This document shows positions 57,813 to 64,000 of a DNA stretch of 64,000 nt, piece by piece. The notes under the pieces are model-generated. The model saw only the letters and a program-made list of their open reading frames with translations. It was not told the origin of the DNA and did not search any database. How positions within the stretch are numbered: the first letter of the stretch is position 1; every line of letters begins with the position of its first letter. The position numbers were made by a program, and so were the translations under genes. This stretch comes from Kamptonema formosum PCC 6407 (GTDB lineage Bacteria > Cyanobacteriota > Cyanobacteriia > Cyanobacteriales > Microcoleaceae): the NCBI RefSeq assembly GCF_000332155.1, contig NZ_KB235904.1, forward strand, positions 834,946 to 898,945, read 5' to 3'.

Positions 57813-57821
57813 CAAAGTTTG

Positions 57822-57857
57822 CTCTTCAAACCCTTTTCAAAAAATATGTTTGAAGAG
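57822..57857. terminator. Hairpin between convergent gene trains
   Basis: CTCTTCAAAC (57822-57831) pairs perfectly with GTTTGAAGAG (57848-57857), with a 16-base A/T-rich loop. It spans the 24-base gap between two converging genes and part of the minus-strand gene's end, so it could stop transcription from either side. Confidence 0.5.
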
Positions 57858-58292
57858 TATTGAAACAACTTTCCCAATAAAATCGAGCGAAACACTTTTG
57901 AGATTTCCTAATGTTGAAAATAGTTTGATATCTTCTAAAGCTGAAGGCCATTTTTGCTTAAATTCGCCTGAATTCCTAATTCCTTTAAGGCAATTCTTAC
58001 GGGAGAATTTGCCACTGCGAAGAGTTTGAAGCCAGCAGTAACTACCCCCAGGATCGAGTTCACGTTTCAGGTAAGTGCGGTAAACTGCTTGCAAAAAAGC
58101 TTCGTCGTTAAGGTTATAAGTAGCCTCATAAAAGAAATCATCGCTAATTTCATCAGGACGAAAATTTTCTAATATCTCGCAAAAGTCAGGAATTTTCTCA
58201 AAACTAATATTATCCTGCTTGACATCCTTACCGTCCGCGTTGGCTGCTGTATCAGTACGAAAATCTTTTTTATCATTATTCAATGAATCCAT
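57837..58292 (-). CDS. DUF4214 domain protein
   Basis: The 151-residue protein consists of a polar N-terminus (1-48), one DUF4214 domain (49-115: AFLQAVYRTYLKRELDPGGS, then GIRNSGEF) and a short hydrophobic-amphipathic tail (SLDFIGKVVSILFKHIF) that may attach to a membrane. It is the only stand-alone DUF4214 in the locus and ends the minus-strand gene train. Its domain is closest to that of the DUF4214-methyltransferase at 46444 (shared ATYNLNDEAFLQA-like pattern). Confidence 0.75.
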   Translation of the reverse strand: MDSLNNDKKDFRTDTAANADGKDVKQDNISFEKIPDFCEILENFRPDEISDDFFYEATYNLNDEAFLQAVYRTYLKRELDPGGSYCWLQTLRSGKFSRKNCLKGIRNSGEFKQKWPSALEDIKLFSTLGNLKSVSLDFIGKVVSILFKHIF

Positions 58293-58446
58293 TTTTTATA
58301 CTCTCCGTTGTTATATTCTCTTTGAGAATAACTTCTATATTTTAGCCCACATTCCGCCGTTTGACTGTTAAAGTTGGAGATTTTTGATGAAGTCACAGGG
58401 GTTGAATCGGGGTCAATGCTTCAACTTAACCAGAGTTGAGTTGAAT

Positions 58447-59739
58447 TCAGACTGCGTTAGAAGCAAGCTTCTGGCATTGCTCTAATTCCACCTGCACTTG
58501 CTGTGCTGTGTTCTTCCAAGCTTGGGCTTGGGATTCAAAGTAATTTGCTTGAGCTTTAAAGTAATCTTTAGCTCTATAAAAGTCGTTAGTCGCCCACATC
58601 CCCATAATATATTCAAGGCGAGTTCTAACTTTTCTGCCGATCGCCTGCGGACTTAATAAAGATTTAGTTTCACAAGCTGCCCTCACTCCTACTTGTTGAG
58701 CTTGTTGATAGTTGTGAAAAACATAGTGCATGAGGACCGCAGCGTGTTCTATATCCGGCTCAGCCCAGACATTCCCCTTTTTATAAGGGCCGCCCTCTTC
58801 AGTAAGTTCTATTAAATCGTATTTCACTAAAAAACTATTGCCAACATTCATAAATTCCATATTAGACGAATAGGCAGTGGCTATGACTGGCTTGCCGTAG
58901 AACATCGCTTCAGCCATCGTCAGCCCAAAACCCTCAGCGCGGTGTAGCGATACGTAGCAGTCGCAATTATAAACTAAAGCATTCACCTCTTCCCTCATCA
59001 AATGCCCCTCTATCAGGTGAACAGATGAATATTTTGCTGCTAATGCCTTAAAGTTGTCTCGTTGATTAGGATAATGCTGAGAATTAGAAAACTTGATGAC
59101 AAGCACAACATCTTCGTTTGACTCGCCAAAAGCTTGGATAAATGCCTCAATTACTGCCTCTGGATTTTTTCGCTCAAATGTGCTAAGGCAGTCAAACATG
59201 AATAGAAAAATAAATTTATCTTTCGGCAATCCTAAAGTTTCTCTTCCCAACAAAGGACGAGGAAGGTCTAGACTAGGCATTACCTTGATGACTGGAATAG
59301 GTGATACCGCCGCAATGGCTTCTGCCGAGTGATTGCTGTAAGTCCATATTTCATCAAAGAAATCAAAAGCAAACCGCCACTCAGGAGGGAATGTCGGCAG
59401 TTCCCAAGCCCAACATCCAATATTGTAGCGATTTTGAAAATATTTACGACCAAAAGCATCAATAAATGTACCTAGCGATTCAGCATTTACATTTACTAGG
59501 TTAATTGCATAGGGGTTATCAATGGCAAAATCTTCTTCTTGGTAGCTGGGATCTAAATTACGATGCCATTGGACATTAATACTATTCACTGTAAAGGGAA
59601 GACCGGTCGCTTTAATTGATCTAATATTGGCTCTTACTCCTTCCCCAAGTCCAAATTCTCCCTTGACAAACCCACCAATATTAACTCCAAAAGCCGAGTT
59701 TTGTGCTTCTTTGATCGTTGAAGATACTTTCTTATTCAT
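58447..59739 (-). CDS. GT4-like glycosyltransferase with C-terminal coiled coil
   Basis: The 430-residue protein has a GT-B fold: glycine-rich N-terminal loop (FGVNIGGFVKGEFGLGEGVR), a WAWELPTFPPEW segment seen in related glycan transferases, and the donor motif HRAEGFGLTMAEAMFYGKPV with the E-x7-E pair. The last 40 residues are a Gln-rich helix (YFESQAQAWKNTAQQVQVEL) similar to the coiled-coil protein encoded next upstream, so the two may bind each other. No signal or membrane segment. It acts on an unknown sugar donor. Confidence 0.82.
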   Translation of the reverse strand: MNKKVSSTIKEAQNSAFGVNIGGFVKGEFGLGEGVRANIRSIKATGLPFTVNSINVQWHRNLDPSYQEEDFAIDNPYAINLVNVNAESLGTFIDAFGRKYFQNRYNIGCWAWELPTFPPEWRFAFDFFDEIWTYSNHSAEAIAAVSPIPVIKVMPSLDLPRPLLGRETLGLPKDKFIFLFMFDCLSTFERKNPEAVIEAFIQAFGESNEDVVLVIKFSNSQHYPNQRDNFKALAAKYSSVHLIEGHLMREEVNALVYNCDCYVSLHRAEGFGLTMAEAMFYGKPVIATAYSSNMEFMNVGNSFLVKYDLIELTEEGGPYKKGNVWAEPDIEHAAVLMHYVFHNYQQAQQVGVRAACETKSLLSPQAIGRKVRTRLEYIMGMWATNDFYRAKDYFKAQANYFESQAQAWKNTAQQVQVELEQCQKLASNAV

Positions 59740-59808
59740 AATTTAACTAAACAAGGTAAACTGCTTGAGGAAACGACATAACTATAATCAGAAAAGTTGA
59801 TTATTTTT

Positions 59809-60198
59809 CTACTTTTTTTGTTGAGCTTGCACTTGCCCTAGCTCTTTTTGAAGCTGCTGTGCTGTCTGTCTCAAAGCCTGATACTTGGATTGAAGCCAAT
59901 CTTTTTCTGCCTGAACCTGCTGGATCAAAGCTTGCGATTGTTTTAATTCTGTCTGTGTCTGGTAAAGTTGAGCTTGTAGATCCTCCAAGTGTTCCAATTT
60001 CTCCCGCATGATATGGAGTAGAGCATGAGATTCCTCTAACTCTTCCTGAGAGGTGTAAAGTTCAGCAGCAAGGGTTGAGATGAGGAGAATAAAGTCATGA
60101 GATTCTTCGGGATGCTCTTGAGCTGGGTGTGGTTCTAGCTGAGATCCCTTTACTAATTGTTTATCCTGAAATTCAAAAGTATCTTTCCACTCAGTCAT
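59809..60198 (-). CDS. Coiled-coil protein
   Basis: The 129-residue protein is a single long coiled coil after a short polar start (LYTSQEELEESHALLHIMRE, LEDLQAQLYQTQTELKQSQA). Its heptads echo those of the repetitive methyltransferase encoded just upstream at 60242 and of the tail of the glycosyltransferase just downstream. It probably serves as an assembly partner or spacer between these enzymes. It has no enzymatic motif. Confidence 0.7.
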   Translation of the reverse strand: MTEWKDTFEFQDKQLVKGSQLEPHPAQEHPEESHDFILLISTLAAELYTSQEELEESHALLHIMREKLEHLEDLQAQLYQTQTELKQSQALIQQVQAEKDWLQSKYQALRQTAQQLQKELGQVQAQQKK

Positions 60199-60241
60199 CT
60201 TCTGTTTACTCTTTATTCAAATAGCTTTATCTATACTATTC

Positions 60242-62317
60242 TCAATTTAGAGAAATCATTTTTTTCACAAATCCGTTTGGTTTGACAATAAGGCGACGGA
60301 TCAATTGTTTCCATTCTTCTGATTCTGTTAAGTAATAACTATCGAAAATTTCATCTTTTTCTAAGGAAAAAATGGCAAAATTTTCTAACCAATTATTGAT
60401 AGTTTCACTTGGCGATAAAGACGTAAACTTCAATGATTCCTGCAAGCACTCTTGCATCTTACTCAGCTCGCCCTTGTGGTAAGCATACCATCCCTCCCAC
60501 ACCAATACCCTGTAATGGGTCTGGCGTTGTTCATTTGTTTGACCAGCGATACCTTGTTGAAATAAGGTTTTCTCTAATTTCTCGTGAATCCAGTGTTGTT
60601 GTGCCTGAAATTCTCCCTGAGTCTGATGCAATTGTAACTGCGACTGCTGCAATTCCTCCTGAGTCTGATGCAATTGTAACTGCGACTGCTGCAATTCCTC
60701 CTGAGTCTGATGCAATTGAGACTTTAGGCGTTTAAACTCTCTGAAGTTCATGTAAAATTGAGACTGCGATCGCTTTACCTCCACCTCCGTTTGATATAAG
60801 GTCAATTCAAGCTGAGACGCTTCCTTCTGAGAATCGAGTATCTGGGCATGAGATTGGACTAATTGCTCTTCACTTTGACGCAGCAAAAACTTAGCTTGAG
60901 ATACTTCCTCTTGAGATTGGGCTAGCTCGGCCTGAGTTTGATGTAATTGGTTCTGAGATTGGGTTAGCTCGGCCTGAGTTTGATGTAATTGGGTTTGAGA
61001 TTGGGTTAGCTCGGCCTGAGTTTGATGTAATTGGGTTTGAGATTGGGCTAGCTCCGCCTGAGTTTGATGTAATTGGGTTTGAGATTGGGTTAGCTCGGCC
61101 TGAGTTTGATGTAATTGGGTTTGAGATTGGGCTAGCTCCGCCTGAGTTTGATGTAATTGGGTTTGAGATTGGGCTAGCTCCGCCTGATTTTGATGTAATT
61201 GGGTTTGAGATTGGGCTAGCTCCGCCTGAGTTTGATGTAATTGGGTTTGAGATTGGGCTAGCTCCGCCTGAGTTTGATGTAATTGGGTTTGAGATTGGGC
61301 TAGCTCCGCCTGATTTTGATGAAGTTGCGACTGCGACTGCTCTAATTCTTCTTGGGAGGTATGCAGTTGTAACTGAAATTTTTCTAACTCTGTCTCAGTT
61401 TGATGCAGTTGCGATTGAGCTTGTGCAAAATCTGCCTGAGTTTGATGCAATTGGGTTTGGGATTGTTGCAGTTTTGCCTCAGATGTGTACAGTTGTGATT
61501 GAGATTGTGCCAACTCTTTCTGAGTCTGATACCATTGCTCCTTGTACTGTTCTGAGTCAATTTTTTCAAAAGTTTGTAGGTAATCTCTTGAAGATAATAA
61601 AAAACCTTTTAAGGCAAGTGAATCATAGTGAGATAACCTTTCAAATAAATCTTGGGGGATATTCTTTTCTGTGAGTAGATGAATAGACGAGCCGTTTGAG
61701 TATAGGTTTAAGCCTAGCCTCTCTGCAATAATAGATAAAGATTTAGGAGTGTATAAAGAGATGTGCTGACCCTCGTGAGGAGCATAGTACCACCACTCTT
61801 GTGGCTTGGGTTGATTTTCGGGCAGTAATTCTGTGCTAAATAAAATATTTCTTGAATAGTTTAATAACTTATTAATTTCATCAATAGGATTGACAAAATG
61901 CTCAAAAACCTCAAAAGCAGTTATCAATTCATATTGCCGATCATCTTGTAAATTTGCTTCCCACCCCTTGGCGAATATATTATCGCAATACTTGTCGTAC
62001 CAATAAAAATTAAAGCGGATATCCCTCATCAATCGCACAAACAAGCCATAGCCAGCGGCATAGTCCAAAAAATTAGCATTAGAATTAAAAATCTTCGTAA
62101 TTATATTAGTTGCTATTCTGGCAAGCATATAATTTCTAAAGACTAGACCGGAATCAGTCTCGGCAATAGGTTGAGAATAGGCTTCTTCCAGCCAATAAGG
62201 TTCCTCAGTTTGAACAAACCCACAATTAGTACATTTAAAATAGGCTGCATCATATTTGTTAAGAATATTAGCATTTGCAAAATAGAAAGATTCCGATTCA
62301 CAAATCTTGCATTTCAT
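60242..62317 (-). CDS. Zinc-ribbon SAM methyltransferase with long repetitive coiled coil
   Basis: Residues 1-225 form a methyltransferase with a zinc ribbon (Cys3, Cys6, Cys29, Cys32) and SAM loop LDYAAGYG (84-91), AFEVFEHF and the NILFSTELLPENQ stretch, as in C-methyltransferases for deoxysugars. Residues about 265-610 are a Gln/Glu-rich coiled coil in which ten copies of a 14-residue unit (LHQTQAELAQSQTQ) run in tandem. The C-terminal 80 residues are helical. A rod of about 50 nm could be formed. The protein probably methylates a sugar and holds it at a set distance; that is inference. Confidence 0.8.
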   Translation of the reverse strand: MKCKICESESFYFANANILNKYDAAYFKCTNCGFVQTEEPYWLEEAYSQPIAETDSGLVFRNYMLARIATNIITKIFNSNANFLDYAAGYGLFVRLMRDIRFNFYWYDKYCDNIFAKGWEANLQDDRQYELITAFEVFEHFVNPIDEINKLLNYSRNILFSTELLPENQPKPQEWWYYAPHEGQHISLYTPKSLSIIAERLGLNLYSNGSSIHLLTEKNIPQDLFERLSHYDSLALKGFLLSSRDYLQTFEKIDSEQYKEQWYQTQKELAQSQSQLYTSEAKLQQSQTQLHQTQADFAQAQSQLHQTETELEKFQLQLHTSQEELEQSQSQLHQNQAELAQSQTQLHQTQAELAQSQTQLHQTQAELAQSQTQLHQNQAELAQSQTQLHQTQAELAQSQTQLHQTQAELTQSQTQLHQTQAELAQSQTQLHQTQAELTQSQTQLHQTQAELTQSQNQLHQTQAELAQSQEEVSQAKFLLRQSEEQLVQSHAQILDSQKEASQLELTLYQTEVEVKRSQSQFYMNFREFKRLKSQLHQTQEELQQSQLQLHQTQEELQQSQLQLHQTQGEFQAQQHWIHEKLEKTLFQQGIAGQTNEQRQTHYRVLVWEGWYAYHKGELSKMQECLQESLKFTSLSPSETINNWLENFAIFSLEKDEIFDSYYLTESEEWKQLIRRLIVKPNGFVKKMISLN
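60911..61330 (-). repeat. Ten tandem 42-bp repeats coding a 14-residue coiled-coil unit
   Basis: Ten near-identical 42-bp units run end to end (consensus on the minus strand CATCAAACTCAGGCNGAGCT...). Variation is limited to a few bases (Thr/Asn and Ala/Thr swaps). A second pair of identical 42-bp units lies at about 60620-60705 (LHQTQEELQQSQLQ). The length fits two heptads per unit. Confidence 0.9.
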
Positions 62318-62370
62318 AGACAGACTTTTCCTTACTTAAATAACTTGTTAACTAGAGTTCGTGGGGGATA

Positions 62371-63015
62371 CTACACAATATTTTCGCTGAGAGACAAAGC
62401 TGGATCTACCATTTGAGATTCGGGTAAAACACCTTTCATTAAGCCATCCAAGATGCAGTGACAAATACACAAATGAGTAATTTCAGCAAAACCATAAGCC
62501 ATCGTTGGGACGTAAAAATTAATGTCACCTAATAGACGCAGGGGATTATCTGTTTTAAAGGCTGAGAGGGTAATCACATGACATCCAATTTGACTACCCT
62601 GACGCGCACCGGCCAATATATTGGCAGATTGACCGGAACTACTAATGGCAAAGAGGACATCTCCTGGTTGGGCGAACGTAGCAATTGGCTTGCTAAACAC
62701 CTGTTCGTAGCCGAAATCGTTGCCGATGCAAGTTAGCAGAGCTCCGTCGTTGAAGGCAATCGCGGGAAATCCTCCATTACGCCAGTAGTCAATTGCTTGG
62801 TGACTGGCTATTGCTGCACTACCGCCGTTGCCAATAAAAATGACCTTTTTTTGTTGCTGGGTTTGCCGATAGACTAAAGCAGCAGCCCGATCAATACCTT
62901 CACCAAAGGATATTAGTTGGGATTGGCGATCGCTCGCCTCAAAGTTTTCGCTGAGTGCAGCTAGCTGGCGGAAATAATCAGAGGCAAATAGCAGTTGCGA
63001 GCTTAATGATTGCAT
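62371..63015 (-). CDS. GmhA-like SIS-domain sugar-phosphate isomerase
   Basis: The 214-residue protein has the SIS fold with GNGGSAA (62-68) and SSSGQSANI (about 124-132), as in sedoheptulose-7-phosphate isomerase GmhA, which makes D-glycero-D-manno-heptose 7-phosphate. It sits in one operon with a NUDIX gene (3 bases apart) and an epimerase. This suggests supply of a nucleotide sugar, possibly a heptose, but the matching kinase/transferase genes (HddA/HddC) are not in the window. Identification as GmhA itself is not certain, so no symbol is given. Confidence 0.78.
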   Translation of the reverse strand: MQSLSSQLLFASDYFRQLAALSENFEASDRQSQLISFGEGIDRAAALVYRQTQQQKKVIFIGNGGSAAIASHQAIDYWRNGGFPAIAFNDGALLTCIGNDFGYEQVFSKPIATFAQPGDVLFAISSSGQSANILAGARQGSQIGCHVITLSAFKTDNPLRLLGDINFYVPTMAYGFAEITHLCICHCILDGLMKGVLPESQMVDPALSLSENIV

Positions 63016-63018
63016 AGA

Positions 63019-63498
63019 TTATAGATTCGGGAATTTAGAGGTAAGACTGGCTGATGACTTCGTTAGACTTTGCCAAGAAGTAGTTAGTTCCTCGGAAGCG
63101 ATCGCTTCGAGGACTTGTGGTAAAACTCTTAGTATTTTTGGAACTAGGAGCAACTGAGTCAATTCCTCAAGTGTAAACAATCCTAGTGCTTGACCTTCAG
63201 TTAGTTTTAACTGATTGAGGTCAACTGTCAAGGGTGCAACAAAAATGTGATTGATGCAAGGGTCGTCTGATTCGTCCCATCTGAGCAAAAACTTGAACTC
63301 CGGCGGTGTCCAGCCTAATTCTTCCTCTATTTCTCGCTTCACGGCCTGGACGGGAGTTTCTCCAGCATCTATCAACCCGCCAAATAGTCCCCAGTGGTTA
63401 GGGAAAAAGATATCAGGTTTGTTATCTCGCAGTTGGAGCAGCAGGCGAGATCCTTGATAAATAAATACCTTGACTGCTTGAGGGGGCGTTGGCTCCAT
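63019..63498 (-). CDS. NUDIX hydrolase
   Basis: The 159-residue protein has a complete Nudix box: Gly41, Glu47, Arg55-Glu56, Glu59-Glu60, Gly62 in GGLIDAGETPVQAVKREIEE. It begins with MEPTPPQAVKVFIYQGSRLL at ATG 63498, four bases after the epimerase stop; a longer in-frame start at 63555 overlaps that gene and is rejected. Substrate is probably a nucleoside-diphosphate sugar or related compound, given its place between epimerase and isomerase genes. The family often includes GDP-mannose or dinucleotide hydrolases. Confidence 0.85.
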   Translation of the reverse strand: MEPTPPQAVKVFIYQGSRLLLQLRDNKPDIFFPNHWGLFGGLIDAGETPVQAVKREIEEELGWTPPEFKFLLRWDESDDPCINHIFVAPLTVDLNQLKLTEGQALGLFTLEELTQLLLVPKILRVLPQVLEAIASEELTTSWQSLTKSSASLTSKFPNL

Positions 63499-63502
63499 AG
63501 AT

Positions 63503-64000
63503 TTAATTTTCCCCCAGATGCTCAAACCATTCTTTTGTCGCTTCCTGAATCGCATCAGGTGTCCAAACAGGGGCTTCTCGCCACATATTAATATTTGCCA
63601 ACATCTGCGATACCCCTTCTGGAAATGAAACCTGCGGCTGCCATCCCAGTAGGGTTTTTGCCTTTGCGATGTCTCCCCACGTACAGTCAGGTTCTCCCGG
63701 GCGTTTGGGAATGTGGGTGATAGGACCTTCCAAAAGTTTTACTAGAGTGAGGACGCTTTGAGGTTGACCAGAACAAATGTTAATAATTTCACCCATCATA
63801 TCTGATTCAGCAGCTTTGATAAATGCTTCGACAACATCGCTAACAAAAGTAAAGTCTCTTGTTTGGCTGCCGTCTCCTACCACGGTGAATGGTTTTCCGG
63901 CTAATTTTTGGGCTAAGAAGACACCAAATACTGCTCCGTAAGCCCCTGTAGTGCGGGAACGGGGGCCGTAGACATTAAACAGCCGCAGGGATAGGGCAGG
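63503..64000 (-). CDS. NAD-dependent sugar epimerase/dehydratase, C-terminal part
   Basis: The frame is open to the window edge, so the amino half with the Rossmann motif is missing. The visible part carries family signatures: LRLFNVYGPRSRTTGAYGAV, VVGDGSQTRDFTFVSDVVEA and WGDIAKAKTLLGWQPQVSFP. This is the substrate-binding half of an extended SDR enzyme acting on a nucleotide sugar. It starts the minus-strand glycan operon seen here. Which sugar it converts cannot be decided from this part. Confidence 0.88.
   Translation of the reverse strand, partial: PALSLRLFNVYGPRSRTTGAYGAVFGVFLAQKLAGKPFTVVGDGSQTRDFTFVSDVVEAFIKAAESDMMGEIINICSGQPQSVLTLVKLLEGPITHIPKRPGEPDCTWGDIAKAKTLLGWQPQVSFPEGVSQMLANINMWREAPVWTPDAIQEATKEWFEHLGEN

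Noticed and set aside
60911-61330. CRISPR-like array of 42-bp repeats
   Set aside because: Units are directly adjacent without unique spacers, and they keep one reading frame within the methyltransferase coiled coil.
61423-61674. Plus-strand frames opposite the coiled-coil gene
   Set aside because: Reverse-strand shadows of a repetitive Gln-rich sequence.

Overview
This window is cyanobacterial chromosome. The octamer GCGATCGC (HIP1) recurs throughout. Cyanobacterium-typical genes include a PAM68-like photosystem II assembly factor, hemL of the C5 tetrapyrrole pathway, an SLH-plus-OprB porin, the fused receptor/permease BgtB with BgtA, a HetZ-like regulator and a DUF4347/RTX giant protein. 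Heptamer-based tandem repeats (STRR type) and many palindromic repeats in spacers suggest a large-genome, probably filamentous species (Oscillatoria/Microcoleus-like). The order is inference; the phylum is well supported.

Layout. 1-2600: end of a MAPEG protein, yajQ, a thioredoxin-reductase-like flavoprotein resembling DDOR, and two small overlapping genes. 2601-6283 is a gene graveyard: a DUF433 antitoxin gene whose toxin partner survives only as 19 codons, an internally deleted IS1-family remnant, and an IS4-family element (3839-5114) with 9-bp target duplications sitting inside a PPC-domain, Thr/Ser/Glu-rich protein gene. 6659-12304: hemL, hisIE, a PIN-domain toxin-like pair, an MFS transporter divergent from ruvA. 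12544-17451: a 1635-residue DUF4347 - Ig-like - RTX secreted protein. 17880-22134: rpsO, PAM68-like, aroF, then a cytosine methyltransferase with a probable restriction endonuclease. 22208-37664: a PilB/GspE N-terminal-domain protein without motor, a HetZ-like regulator, glyS, a small STAND NTPase, murD, porin, bgtB-bgtA, and several small proteins.

37985-64000 is a 26-kb glycan/cell-surface island built of two converging gene trains. The plus-strand train carries very large TPR proteins fused to glycosyltransferases (two GT2 domains; a TIGR04372-type domain) or to a sulfotransferase-like domain, plus methyltransferases, a two-domain GT4 protein and gmd. The minus-strand train carries an epimerase/dehydratase, a NUDIX hydrolase, a GmhA-like sugar-phosphate isomerase, a methyltransferase with a long repetitive coiled coil, a coiled-coil protein, a GT4-like glycosyltransferase and a DUF4214 protein. 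Six copies of the short DUF4214 domain are spread over four proteins on both strands. They are the common thread of the locus and its most interesting feature: a candidate docking or recognition module linking TPR scaffolds, sugar-transferring enzymes and methyl/sulfo-transferases into one glycan-building machine.

No tRNA, rRNA or CRISPR array was recognised. Both window edges cut genes.
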